Source of the DNA: Rikenellaceae bacterium
GTDB lineage: Bacteria > Bacteroidota > Bacteroidia > Bacteroidales > UBA932
Direction of reading: 5' to 3'
Assembly: GCA_900769735.1 (NCBI GenBank)
Contig: CAAGHY010000154.1
Coordinates: forward strand, 1 to 16,446
DNA length: 16,446 bases
Shown: positions 1 through 7,815 of the stretch, piece after piece
Layout of the letters: every line of letters starts with the position of its first letter
Position numbering within the stretch: the first letter of the stretch is position 1
The notes under the pieces: generated by a model
What the model was told of the DNA's origin: nothing
What the model saw: only the letters and a program-made list of their open reading frames with translations
The model's database searches: none
Translations under genes and position numbers: made by a program

Positions 1-636
1 AACTTCAAGTTGCCGCCTGCAGGTATCGTTGGTGTAATTGGTCCTAACGGTGCCGGTAAGACAACTTTGTTCCGTCTGATTATGGGATATGACCAGCCGA
101 ACAAAGGTGAGTTCAAGGTTGGTGAGACAGTAAAAGTTGCATACATTGACCAGCAGCACAAGAGCATTGATCCAGAGAAGACAGTATATGAGACAATTGC
201 AGAGAACTCCGAGTATGTGAAACTTGGCAACAAGGAGGTTAATGCAAGGGCTTATGTTTCACGTTTCAACTTCAGCGGTGCAGACCAGGAGAAGAAATGC
301 GGTGTTTTGAGTGGTGGTGAGAGAAACCGTCTTCACTTAGCACTGACTCTTAAAGAGGGAGCAAACGTACTTCTATTGGACGAGCCTACCAATGATGTGG
401 ATGTAAATACAATCCGTGCTTTGGAGGAGGGTTTGGAGAACTTTGCAGGTTGTGCAGTGGTAATTTCCCACGACCGTTGGTTCCTTGACCGTATCTGTAC
501 CCACATTCTTGCATTTGAGGGTGACTCAAAAGTTTACTTCTATGAAGGTACTTACTCTGAGTACGAGGAGAACAAGAAGATGAGACTTGGAAACGTTGAG
601 CCTAAGAAGTTCAAATACAAAAAACTTATGGAGTAG
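1..636 (+). CDS. ettA: Energy-dependent translational throttle protein EttA (ABC-F ATPase), C-terminal part
   Basis: This is the 3' end of a gene that begins left of the window; the frame is open from base 1, giving 211 residues. It holds the second ABC ATPase domain of an ABC-F protein. Walker A GPNGAGKT is at residues 14-21 of the visible part, the signature LSGGERNRLHLA at about 103-114, Walker B plus catalytic Glu (LLLLDEPTND) at about 124-132, and the H-loop VISHDRWFLDR at about 154-164. The DEPTND form and the tail ending in EPKKFKYKKLM match EttA, which binds the ribosomal E site and couples elongation to ATP/ADP status. No membrane segments are seen, as expected for a soluble ABC-F protein. 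EttA is about 555 residues in E. coli, so roughly 60 percent is missing here because of the window edge. Family assignment is firm; the EttA subfamily rests on motif and C-terminal resemblance. Confidence 0.93.
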   Translation, partial: NFKLPPAGIVGVIGPNGAGKTTLFRLIMGYDQPNKGEFKVGETVKVAYIDQQHKSIDPEKTVYETIAENSEYVKLGNKEVNARAYVSRFNFSGADQEKKCGVLSGGERNRLHLALTLKEGANVLLLDEPTNDVDVNTIRALEEGLENFAGCAVVISHDRWFLDRICTHILAFEGDSKVYFYEGTYSEYEENKKMRLGNVEPKKFKYKKLME

Positions 637-657
637 TTTCCAAGATATCCATAAAAG

Positions 658-695
658 AAAAGCTGGAGCAATGAATTTTGCTCCAGCTTTTTCTT
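658..695. terminator. Bidirectional rho-independent terminator between ettA and the DUF4783 gene
   Basis: A 14-bp perfect stem (658-671 with 678-691, core AGCTGGAGCA) has a 6-base loop. On the + strand it is followed by TTTTTCTTTT, and on the - strand by TTTTCTTTTA. It lies between the stop of ettA at 636 and the convergent stop at 696, so it can serve both genes. Confidence 0.9.
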
Positions 696-1088
696 TTATT
701 CCCTTTCTATTCTCAGCTGTTGTATCTGGTTACCTTTTTCCTGGGTCATTACAAAGAGTGTTACGCGGAATTTTTCTCCGCCGGCACTGAGGCTCCCAAT
801 TGCATAGGTCAGAGGTGCCTTGCCGCTCTTGTGAATGATTGAGAAGGATTTTGGGGTATAGTTTACAAAGAAATCCTTCATAATTTGGGTCGCCTGTATT
901 TTGCTGCAGGCACTTACAGAACCCAGAATATCCAGTTCAAGATTGCCGGCAAACCAGGCTGAGAGTTTGTCTGAATCTCCCATCTGCAGGTATTTGCCTA
1001 TTGGTACAAACACGTCTGCCTGTTTCTGGGCAAGCAGTCCGGTTGTGGTTAAGGCGGTTATTGCAATAAGCAGTATTATTTTCTTCAT
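696..1088 (-). CDS. Secreted DUF4783 family protein
   Basis: A 130-residue protein of unknown function. The start is placed at 1088 (MKKIILLIAITALTTTGLLA), because this gives a standard signal peptide: two lysines, a hydrophobic core of about 15 residues, then a small-residue region before QKQADVF. An in-frame TTG at 1118 would only put ten polar residues in front and is unlikely. The mature part, with motifs ADVFVPIGKYLQMGD, LSAWFAGNLELDI and TPKSFSIIHKSGK, resembles the Bacteroidetes DUF4783 family, a small NTF2/SnoaL-like secreted fold as I recall it. It stands alone on the - strand, back to back with rlmH and sharing a short intergenic region. No catalytic residues are evident and no role can be assigned. 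Confidence 0.8.
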   Translation of the reverse strand: MKKIILLIAITALTTTGLLAQKQADVFVPIGKYLQMGDSDKLSAWFAGNLELDILGSVSACSKIQATQIMKDFFVNYTPKSFSIIHKSGKAPLTYAIGSLSAGGEKFRVTLFVMTQEKGNQIQQLRIERE

Positions 1089-1133
1089 ATATTTATCAGT
1101 CAAGTTTTTGTTCTGCAAATAACGGCATTAAAC

Positions 1134-1164
1134 TTGCAAAAAACAAGCCATATTCCTACTTTTG
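1134..1164 (+). promoter_or_regulatory. Bacteroidetes-type promoter for rlmH and the histidine kinase
   Basis: The -7 box TACTTTTG (1157-1164) fits TAnnTTTG exactly. A TTG at 1134-1136, a partial match to the -33 TTTG, lies 20 bases upstream, the expected spacing. The start codon of rlmH is at 1170, only five bases after the box, so the transcript should begin at or within a few bases of the ATG. Confidence 0.7.
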
Positions 1165-1169
1165 TTTAT

Positions 1170-1643
1170 ATGAAGATTACATTGTTGCTTGTAGGTAAAA
1201 CGGCTTTCCCGTATATAAATGAGGGTATCGCGTTGTATGAGAAACGCCTGGCCCATTATGTGAATTACAACAGGGTGGAGATCCCTGAACTTAAAGGCGT
1301 TCAGGCAATGTCAAAGGAGCAGATAAAGGAGAAGGAGGGGGAGCTTATCCTTAAGAACATAAAGAATACGGATGATGTCATTCTTCTTGATGAGAGGGGA
1401 AATACCTTCACATCATTGGAGTGGGCTTCCCATCTTGAAAAGAAGATAAATTATGAGGGAAAGGATATTGTGTTTGTCATAGGAGGTGCCTATGGATTTT
1501 CCCAGAAGGTTTACCAGAGGGCAGGCAGCAAGATTTCCCTTTCAAAAATGACTTTTTCCCATCAGATAATAAGGGTGATTTTCCTTGAACAATTGTACAG
1601 GGCATTTACAATAATGAAAGGTGAACCATACCACCATGAGTGA
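1170..1643 (+). CDS. rlmH: 23S rRNA (pseudouridine1915-N3)-methyltransferase RlmH
   Basis: A 157-residue SPOUT-fold methyltransferase (E. coli RlmH is 155) that uses S-adenosylmethionine to methylate N3 of pseudouridine 1915 in helix 69 of 23S rRNA on assembled 70S ribosomes. The trefoil-knot motifs are all present: LLDERG at about 72-77, FVIGGAYGFS at 102-111, and KMTFSHQIIRVIFLEQLYRA at 126-145, ending in GEPYHH, which is typical of the family. The ATG at 1170 gives MKITLLLVGKT, the normal N-terminus; an upstream TTG at 1134 would overlap the promoter and is rejected. The stop overlaps the start of the next gene by 8 bases, so the two are translationally linked. The mRNA is probably nearly leaderless, judging from the promoter position. 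Confidence 0.96.
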   Translation: MKITLLLVGKTAFPYINEGIALYEKRLAHYVNYNRVEIPELKGVQAMSKEQIKEKEGELILKNIKNTDDVILLDERGNTFTSLEWASHLEKKINYEGKDIVFVIGGAYGFSQKVYQRAGSKISLSKMTFSHQIIRVIFLEQLYRAFTIMKGEPYHHE

Positions 1644-4600
1644 TTTACGTTCCAATACTAACCGCTTTTACAGTGCTGTTGGCAAAATGGCAGGCAGAGT
1701 TGCCTCATTTTTGCTGAAAAACAGGACAGCCGTTCTGTTGTGTCTGGCAGTTCTGTTGTTCCTGGTCTCTTATGTGGCGGTGCCGTCGGGAGCAGGATTG
1801 GAAACTGAGGCGGCAAAGATGGAGAAAAAGATCCACAACAGGCAGGAGATTCTGGAGGATTATGTGGCGGAGGCGTTGTCCAAACCTGTTGATGAGTGGC
1901 TTCAGTTTGAAGATTTCCCTTCTGATATGGTCATTTACCGCTATAATGCGGATACTTTGCAGAGCTGGGTGAACCAGTTCCCTGTGGCAAATGATGAAGT
2001 GGATGTGCTTACGTTGTGGTATGGAATAAACCATTTGAACAGCAGGAGCCTTTACAGTGCGCCGTTGGCATATCTTACAGAGCAGGAGCAGTATGTGAAT
2101 CTTGGTTCTGCGTGGTATGTGGTTAAAGTGTACAGACAGGGGATGGTTAAGGTAATCTCCGGACTTCTTATAAAGACAGAGTACCTTTCCAATAATACAA
2201 TTCTGGCAAGCAAGATAAATCCTGCCCTTGGAGTGAACAAGAGGGTGACACTTTCACCGGTTACCTTTGATGAAGGTGTGGTTGTATATGGGGCCGGTGG
2301 TGGACCGCTCTTCTCTGTTGGCAATGAACTTACGGCCTTGAACGCCGGAATGACAGTCCCTCTCAAATGGCTGGCTTTGCTGTTTTTCTGTGCGGCGCTG
2401 TTCTCTTTCTTCTACAACAGGAGGAATTTCAAGGCATTGTTGGTATATATTCTTGGATTGACCTTTGTCAGGTATCTGTGTTTCGGTCTGGGTGTGAGTT
2501 TGAGGTATGATTCCCAGATATTTTCTCCAAACCTGTATGCTGATGCCGGCATTTTCTCATCATTCGGTAACTTCCTGCTGAACAATCTGTATGTATCACT
2601 GGTGGTGATTGGATTGTATCTGTTGAGGAAAAATATACTGTTGCTCCTCAAAAAGGAGGGCAAATGGGGACGCAGGGCAATTTTTCTGTTCCTGGGAATT
2701 GTTCCCGTATTGCTGGCGGCATATATCAATTATGCAATAGGATCGGTAATCTATAACTCCAATATTGTACTGGAACTTTACAGACTGGAGGAACTTAGCG
2801 TATATTCAGTATTGGCATATGCCTCCTATGCAATGCTCTTTACTGTATTGTACCTTTCGTTGCAGCTTTTTATTCCGTTATTGCCTTTTGTAAAGAAGAC
2901 AACTATCATAAGGCCAAAATATATTCTTGCTTATATCTGTGTAATCTCTTGCTATACCTTGCTGGTAGTGAGTGATATGGGTTTCAAGAAAGAGATTAAC
3001 GGAAGCAAGGTGTGGGCAAACAAACTGGCAGTGGAGAGGGATATAAGCCTTGAGCTGCAGTTGAGGTCAATAGAGCCAAAACTAGTGGCGGACCCTATCG
3101 TAGGCGCAATGCTGGCCTTGCCTCAGGAGAGGTACCATCTTATACAGAACAGGATGGAGGAACTTTACCTTAAGGGGGTGAGCCAGAAATATGAGATAAA
3201 GATTACCATTTGCAGACCCAATGATATGCTGCTGGACAGCAAATGGCAGCAGATGGTTGACTGTTCTGCCTACTATCAGGAGCTTTTGATGTCAGGAGTG
3301 CCATTGGCGCCAGGCTCAAATTTCTTTTTCTTGAATAACTACAACGGTAGGGTAAGCTATTTGGGTGTTCTCCGTTACAACAGTGTCATCAACGGTTCAA
3401 TCACTATGTATATAGAGTTTGAATCAAGATATACCAAGGATGTAACCGGTTACACGGCAGTGTTGTTTGACTACAAGCCTTCAGACAATGTAAATATGCC
3501 AACTGCATATTCATATGCAAAATATATGGATAACCGCCTGGTGATATATAAAGGAAACTATGTATATCCAATGGTTTGTACTCCCGATAGCTATAAGCCT
3601 GGATTTTCCGTAGTGAAGGACGACAGCCATCTTCATTTTGTAACTAGGGCAGAGAATGACAACCTGATCATAATCACCAGAGAGAAGCGCAGCATATTCC
3701 CGTATCTTGTGTCCTTCTCATATATGATGCTCTTCTATACCGGAGTGCTGATGCTGTTCATTAAAGGGAGGAGCCTGCACAGACGCAATATCAGGATAAA
3801 GTTCCCGAAGAACTCGTTCAGAAGGAAGATTACATATCTTATAACCAGTTCCCTTGTGGTATCCCTTATCTTTATGGGATTTGGAAGTGTATGGTTCTGT
3901 CTCAACTATTACAGGGAGAGCAACAGAACCCAGATGGAGGAGAGGTTGCAGACAGTACAGCAGACCCTGTCTGATCTGTGCAAGTACGCGCAAAGCTATA
4001 ATGAGATAAATACTTCTTCTGTATTCCAGTCATTGGAGAGAATTGCCAAGAATACCCAGGCAACAATAAACTTGTATGACCCGCACGGAAGACTTATCCG
4101 TTCTACCCAACCGGAGCTTTTTGACCGCTATCTGCTGGCTTCAAGGATCCATCCCGATGCCTATTACCAGCTGGTGAAGGAGAAGAAGATGCAGGTAATC
4201 AACAAGGAGAAGCTTGGAGAACTGGATTATTCTTCTCTGTATGCCCCTATTTACAATGCAGACGGAACATTGGTTGCTATAGCAAACATCCCTTATTTTG
4301 CCAAAGAGTATGATATGACAGCTGACATCTCCACAATTCTTGCGGCAATCATAAATGTGTTTATTCTGTTGCTTCTGGCTGCAATTTTTGGAGGTACCGC
4401 ATTGGCCAACCAGCTTGCCAAACCTTTGGCTGAGATTGGAAGGATGATGAAGCGTATAGATGTATCCAAGAAGACAGAGCATATCAACTATAAGAACAAG
4501 GATGAGCTGGGAGAGCTTGTTGGTGCATACAACAAGATGGTGGATGACCTGGAGGAGAGTACCCAGCGTCTGGCGCAAACTGAGAGGGAGCAGGCCTGGA

Positions 4601-5259
4601 GCGAGATGGCACGCCAGATAGCCCACGAAATTAAGAATCCGCTTACCCCAATGAGGTTGAGCATACAGCATCTGATACGTCTCAAACAGCGTGGCGTTGA
4701 GGGGTGGGAAGATAAATTTGAGGATGTGGCATCTTCAATTCTGGAACAGATAGATATCCTCTCCAATACAGCTTCTGAGTTCTCAAGCTTTGCCAAATTC
4801 TATTATGAGGAGAATACCGTAATTGATCTGGCTGAGCTTATAAATGACCAGAGGGTGTTCTTTGATACAAGGGATAATATCCGCATAGCCTATGACTATT
4901 GCCACAGGGATTGCAATGTGTTTGCTAGAAAAGGGCAGATAATAAGGGTGCTGGTAAACCTTGTTTCCAATGCTATCCAGGCCCTTGAAGACAAGGGTGG
5001 ATATATACGCATTACCTTGCGGGAAAATGAGAAGGCATATATAGTTGCCATAGATGATAATGGCTCTGGTGTTAAGGAGGAAGATACCGGCAAACTGTTC
5101 AAACCTAATTTTACAACCAAGAGCAGCGGTACCGGTCTGGGACTTGCAATCTGCCGCAATATTATTGAGCAGAGCGGCGGAAAAATTTCCTATACCCGTT
5201 CTGAGTTGGGCGGTGCCTGCTTTGCTTTCAGCTTGCCTAAGTACAACAATAATATATAG
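1636..5259 (+). CDS. Large multi-pass sensor histidine kinase, NtrY-like
   Basis: A 1207-residue membrane sensor kinase. Hydrophobicity suggests ten membrane segments, near residues 31-50, 244-260, 265-290, 312-331, 347-373, 389-418, 428-448, 686-709, 732-757 and 898-923. Positively charged loops put the N-terminus inside. This leaves three large extracytoplasmic regions: 51-243, 449-685 and 758-897, the last PAS/Cache-like. HAMP follows at about 924-975. The HisKA H-box MARQIAHEIKNPLTPMRLS carries phospho-acceptor His997. The HATPase domain has the N box NLVSNAIQAL (Asn1112), G1 DDNGSG (1140-1145) and G2 GTGLGLAI (1165-1172). There is no receiver domain and no response regulator in the window, so the partner is unknown. 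The ATG at 1636 is preferred to an in-frame GTG at 1621 deeper inside rlmH. The AHEIKNPLTP H-box is of NtrY type; the signal sensed cannot be told. Confidence 0.93.
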   Translation: MSDLRSNTNRFYSAVGKMAGRVASFLLKNRTAVLLCLAVLLFLVSYVAVPSGAGLETEAAKMEKKIHNRQEILEDYVAEALSKPVDEWLQFEDFPSDMVIYRYNADTLQSWVNQFPVANDEVDVLTLWYGINHLNSRSLYSAPLAYLTEQEQYVNLGSAWYVVKVYRQGMVKVISGLLIKTEYLSNNTILASKINPALGVNKRVTLSPVTFDEGVVVYGAGGGPLFSVGNELTALNAGMTVPLKWLALLFFCAALFSFFYNRRNFKALLVYILGLTFVRYLCFGLGVSLRYDSQIFSPNLYADAGIFSSFGNFLLNNLYVSLVVIGLYLLRKNILLLLKKEGKWGRRAIFLFLGIVPVLLAAYINYAIGSVIYNSNIVLELYRLEELSVYSVLAYASYAMLFTVLYLSLQLFIPLLPFVKKTTIIRPKYILAYICVISCYTLLVVSDMGFKKEINGSKVWANKLAVERDISLELQLRSIEPKLVADPIVGAMLALPQERYHLIQNRMEELYLKGVSQKYEIKITICRPNDMLLDSKWQQMVDCSAYYQELLMSGVPLAPGSNFFFLNNYNGRVSYLGVLRYNSVINGSITMYIEFESRYTKDVTGYTAVLFDYKPSDNVNMPTAYSYAKYMDNRLVIYKGNYVYPMVCTPDSYKPGFSVVKDDSHLHFVTRAENDNLIIITREKRSIFPYLVSFSYMMLFYTGVLMLFIKGRSLHRRNIRIKFPKNSFRRKITYLITSSLVVSLIFMGFGSVWFCLNYYRESNRTQMEERLQTVQQTLSDLCKYAQSYNEINTSSVFQSLERIAKNTQATINLYDPHGRLIRSTQPELFDRYLLASRIHPDAYYQLVKEKKMQVINKEKLGELDYSSLYAPIYNADGTLVAIANIPYFAKEYDMTADISTILAAIINVFILLLLAAIFGGTALANQLAKPLAEIGRMMKRIDVSKKTEHINYKNKDELGELVGAYNKMVDDLEESTQRLAQTEREQAWSEMARQIAHEIKNPLTPMRLSIQHLIRLKQRGVEGWEDKFEDVASSILEQIDILSNTASEFSSFAKFYYEENTVIDLAELINDQRVFFDTRDNIRIAYDYCHRDCNVFARKGQIIRVLVNLVSNAIQALEDKGGYIRITLRENEKAYIVAIDDNGSGVKEEDTGKLFKPNFTTKSSGTGLGLAICRNIIEQSGGKISYTRSELGGACFAFSLPKYNNNI

Positions 5260-5277
5260 GAAAATAGATGAAGAAAG

Positions 5278-5306
5278 AAAAGGTGGCCTTGTGAGCCACC
5301 TTTTTT
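5278..5306. terminator. Bidirectional terminator between the histidine kinase and acyl-CoA synthetase genes
   Basis: A 10-bp stem (5278-5287 with 5295-5304; core GGTGGC/GCCACC) has a 7-base loop. It is followed on the + strand by a T6 run, and on the - strand by TTTTCTTTCTTC. It lies between two convergent stops (5259 and 5326). Confidence 0.88.
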
Positions 5307-5325
5307 CATTGTATAATGCTGTATG

Positions 5326-7146
5326 TTATGCGTACAGATATCTCTTGATTTTCTGGGTTGCAGTTTTCTCAAATGCCTCTGTGCGGAGTTCAACCTGGGA
5401 AATCTTGGAGAATTTGTTCACTTTTGAGTTTACATACTCCTGAATCTCTTTCTCCCAAACTTTCATCTTGGATTCAAGGGCTGCCTTGGCTTCCTCCTTT
5501 TTGGCAAGGTAAGCATTTGCTGCCTCCTCTTTCTTTGCAATGTAGGTTTTATAGATTTCGCGTCTCATCTGGTCGTAATCCGCCTTCCACTCATCCTTTT
5601 TGCCCTCATACTCTTTCAGCCATTCTGCCTTTTTGGCTTCGTATGCCTCAATAAGCTGAAGTTTCTTCTGGTTGTATGCTGCAAGAGCCTCCTCCTTCAT
5701 TTTGGTCATAGCCTCAATCTTGTCGGGATGAATGCATACTTTTGCAATAAGGGCACCTTTCTTCATTGTTACAACAGACTCTGCCACACAGCCGTGGGTG
5801 TTGATTACTGTCTCAATCTCCTCAGGGTAGATGTTCTCACCGCTAGGGCCAACAATCATACTGTTCAGGCGGCCTCTGATTGAAAGCCATCCTTTCTCAT
5901 CAATGTAGCCAAGGTCTTTGGTCCTGAACCATCCGTCCTCTGTAAATGCCTCTTTGGTAGCCTCCGGGTTCTTGTAGTAGCCAGGCATAATGTTTGGACC
6001 TTTGGCAACAATCTCTCCCTCTCCGGTTACAGGATCAGGGTTGTTTATCTTAAGCTGTACATTAGGTACTGCAGGACCTGTTGTCTGCCATTTTACAAGA
6101 TCGGGGGTTGCACCTGCAAGCAGCGGTGAACACTCTGTAAGGCCGTAGCCAATTGCGTAAGGGAAGTTTGCCTCAAGAAGGAACTTCTCAACAGTACCGT
6201 CAAGTTTTGCACCACCAATGCCATAGAAACGCATTCTTCCGCCAAACATCTCCCTAAGAGTCTTGCCCACAATCTTGTTTATAAGCTTGCGTCCGATGGC
6301 TGATTTGTACATTTTGGCCATAATAGGGTTTGCATTGATCTTAGGAAGTACAGCGTTCCTGTAGACCTTCTCAATGATCATAGGCACTGTAAGCATAGTG
6401 GTTGGCCTTACCTCTTTAAGTGCCTGCATAAGCAATTTTGGTACAGGCGGTTTGTCTAGATAATGTACAGATGCTCCTGCCAGCATTGGAAGCAGGAATG
6501 AAAGGCTGAACTCCAATGTGTGTGACAAAGGAAGTACAGACAACCATACATCCCACTCAAATGAAGGTCTCAACTTGTTTGCAATCTTAACGTGTGAGCA
6601 AAGGTTGCCGTGTGTAAGCATTACACCTTTTGAGTTTCCTGTTGTACCAGATGTGTATATGATTGTTGCAAGATCGTTCTCAGCAGAGCCCATTTTCTCA
6701 GCCTCTTCATCTACAGCAAGAGCGCAGTTCTCTCCTTTCAATACCTTGAAATCGTCAACCTCAATGATGAAGCTGAGTTTCTCCTTCATCTCATCTGTAA
6801 TCTTGTGTAAAAGTCTTTTTGAAACAAAAAGACCTTTGCACTCAGAGTGATCTATGATGTTCTGTATCTCGTTTACAGAAAAATCAGGCAGCATAGGCAC
6901 TGCAATTTTGCCGTAGGCACCGCAGCTCATAAATGCAACTCCCCAGTTTGGCATACTCTGGCAAAGGATACCAACTCTGTCTCCAGCCTGTGCTCCATTA
7001 TGGTGTACAAGGGCCGCAATCTGCTTGGTTTTCTCACCAAACTGCTTGAAAGTGTAATGACTTCCACCTATTGTGCATAGGAACTTATTGTTAGCGTAAG
7101 CCTCAGTACTGCAATGTAATAATTCCTTTAATGTTTTGAATTCCAT
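5326..7146 (-). CDS. AMP-binding long-chain acyl-CoA synthetase (FadD-like) with an 11-residue-repeat insert
   Basis: A 606-residue ANL-superfamily adenylate-forming ligase, expected to activate fatty acids via acyl-AMP to acyl-CoA. Visible motifs are the P-loop YTSGTTGNSKGVMLTHG (164-180), A5 YGLTECSPL (334-342), A8 FRTKDLGYIDEKGWLSIRGR (407-426) and GPSGENIYPEEIE (433-445). The catalytic lysine motif KTATQKIKRYLY has Lys599 almost at the C-terminus. Between the strand ALIAKVCIHPD and the helix VNSKVNKFSKI of the small C-terminal domain sits an extra segment of about 90-100 residues made of tandem 11-residue units (separate repeat entry). The gene lies downstream of the PlsC-like acyltransferase but is cut off from it by a terminator, so it is a separate transcript. 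No membrane segment is seen. Long-chain specificity is inferred from family resemblance only. Confidence 0.9.
   Translation of the reverse strand: MEFKTLKELLHCSTEAYANNKFLCTIGGSHYTFKQFGEKTKQIAALVHHNGAQAGDRVGILCQSMPNWGVAFMSCGAYGKIAVPMLPDFSVNEIQNIIDHSECKGLFVSKRLLHKITDEMKEKLSFIIEVDDFKVLKGENCALAVDEEAEKMGSAENDLATIIYTSGTTGNSKGVMLTHGNLCSHVKIANKLRPSFEWDVWLSVLPLSHTLEFSLSFLLPMLAGASVHYLDKPPVPKLLMQALKEVRPTTMLTVPMIIEKVYRNAVLPKINANPIMAKMYKSAIGRKLINKIVGKTLREMFGGRMRFYGIGGAKLDGTVEKFLLEANFPYAIGYGLTECSPLLAGATPDLVKWQTTGPAVPNVQLKINNPDPVTGEGEIVAKGPNIMPGYYKNPEATKEAFTEDGWFRTKDLGYIDEKGWLSIRGRLNSMIVGPSGENIYPEEIETVINTHGCVAESVVTMKKGALIAKVCIHPDKIEAMTKMKEEALAAYNQKKLQLIEAYEAKKAEWLKEYEGKKDEWKADYDQMRREIYKTYIAKKEEAANAYLAKKEEAKAALESKMKVWEKEIQEYVNSKVNKFSKISQVELRTEAFEKTATQKIKRYLYA
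5449..5712 (-). repeat. Eight tandem 33-bp units coding 11-residue (hendecad) helical repeats
   Basis: Residues 479-566 of the acyl-CoA synthetase split without gaps into eight units of 11 residues, for example AYEAKKAEWLK, EYEGKKDEWKA, TYIAKKEEAAN and AYLAKKEEAKA. The consensus is (A/E/D/T)-Y-x-x-K-K-x-E-x-x-x. Position 2 is Tyr in six of the eight and position 9 is L/W/I/A/V. No Pro or Gly breaks the helix apart from one Gly. On an 11/3 helix, positions 2, 9 and 1 form a narrow nonpolar strip with Lys 5 and 6 at its flanks and acidic residues opposite. DNA units are diverged, so this is an old duplication and not a fresh slippage product. Confidence 0.88.
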
Positions 7147-7187
7147 TCTAAAATATATATTGTTCCGTTTTGTACGGTGTAGTTATC

Positions 7188-7226
7188 AAAAAGTGTGCCC
7201 AATGGAATGTAATCCCACTGGGCACA
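7188..7226 (-). terminator. Terminator after the PlsC-like acyltransferase
   Basis: On the - strand, an 8-bp stem TGTGCCCA/TGGGCACA (7219-7226 with 7194-7201) is followed by CTTTTTG (7193-7187). It lies 12 bases after the acyltransferase stop and separates it from the ligase gene. The loop is long (17 bases) with a possible short inner pairing. The remaining 40 bases before the ligase ATG are AT-rich, with TATATTTT at 7150-7157 as the only -7-like string; it is too close to the ATG to be convincing. Confidence 0.75.
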
Positions 7227-7237
7227 GTATGGCATAA

Positions 7238-7801
7238 TCAGTCAAGGTCTTTACCTGTTGAGTAAAGCTCCGGGTATTTGGCACCATAGCCCTTAGCCTT
7301 GTAATGGGCTCTGATGCGTTTCATATCTTCCTTAACGTCATCTGTAAGTTCAAATCTTTCACCACGGCCTATAGTCTTGGTCTTCCAGTCAAAATAACCA
7401 AGGTATACTGGTGCGTTGCAGGCTTTTGCAATTGTGTGGAAACCGGTTTTCCAGTTGTCGGTACGTTTTCTGGTACCCTCTGGAGCAATGGCAAGGTGCA
7501 TATAGTCAGCCTTGTTCATTGCGTCAATCACCTGTTTTGCAGCAGTGGCACCTTTTGAACGGTCTACAGGCACACCACCCATCCATCTTACAATAGGGCC
7601 AAGGGGACCCCAGAAGAACTCTTTCTTAACCATAACAAAAGCCTTTCCTCCAACTCCATTGTAATAGAAGAAAGAGATTACAAAATCCCAGGCAGATGTG
7701 TGAGGTACGCCCAAAATGATGGCCTTGTTACCGGGACAAGGTGGATCGGCAGCTTTCCAGCCACAAGCCCACAATAAAAATTTACAAAGGTATTTTCTCA
7801 T
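7238..7801 (-). CDS. PlsC-like 1-acyl-glycerol-3-phosphate acyltransferase family protein
   Basis: A 187-residue member of the lysophospholipid acyltransferase family. Motif I, with the catalytic HX4D, is HTSAWD (His34, Asp39), and motif III is APEGTRKR (Glu108 to Arg113). The block GGVPVDRSKG (75-84) corresponds to the arginine-containing motif II. The protein is shorter than canonical PlsC (about 240 residues), lacks a long N-terminal membrane anchor, and has only a weakly hydrophobic N-terminus (KFLLWACGW). It is expected to work at the inner face of the membrane; acyl donor and acceptor cannot be told from sequence. It starts 14 bases after the parE stop and is read from the same promoter. 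A terminator follows at once. Alternative: an acyltransferase for a lipid other than phosphatidate. Confidence 0.87.
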   Translation of the reverse strand: MRKYLCKFLLWACGWKAADPPCPGNKAIILGVPHTSAWDFVISFFYYNGVGGKAFVMVKKEFFWGPLGPIVRWMGGVPVDRSKGATAAKQVIDAMNKADYMHLAIAPEGTRKRTDNWKTGFHTIAKACNAPVYLGYFDWKTKTIGRGERFELTDDVKEDMKRIRAHYKAKGYGAKYPELYSTGKDLD

Positions 7802-7815
7802 ATATAATATATTTT

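Noticed and set aside
1089..1118. TTG-initiated extension of the DUF4783 protein
   Set aside because: It puts polar residues before an otherwise standard signal peptide.
1116..1123. GTTATTTG on the - strand as promoter of the DUF4783 gene
   Set aside because: It keeps TTTG but misses the TA of the consensus; possible, but too weak to list.
1134..1169. TTG-initiated N-terminal extension of RlmH
   Set aside because: It would run through the -7 promoter box and add residues not found in the family; the ATG at 1170 gives the normal N-terminus.
1621..1635. GTG start for the histidine kinase
   Set aside because: An ATG five codons later gives less overlap with rlmH and a normal start.
4141..4671. 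176-residue open frame on the - strand
   Set aside because: Antisense to the kinase HAMP and H-box region; rich in Leu, His and Cys as expected for a complement of real coding sequence.
7150..7157. TATATTTT as the promoter of the acyl-CoA synthetase gene
   Set aside because: It lacks the final G, lies three bases from the ATG, and has no -33 element at the right distance.
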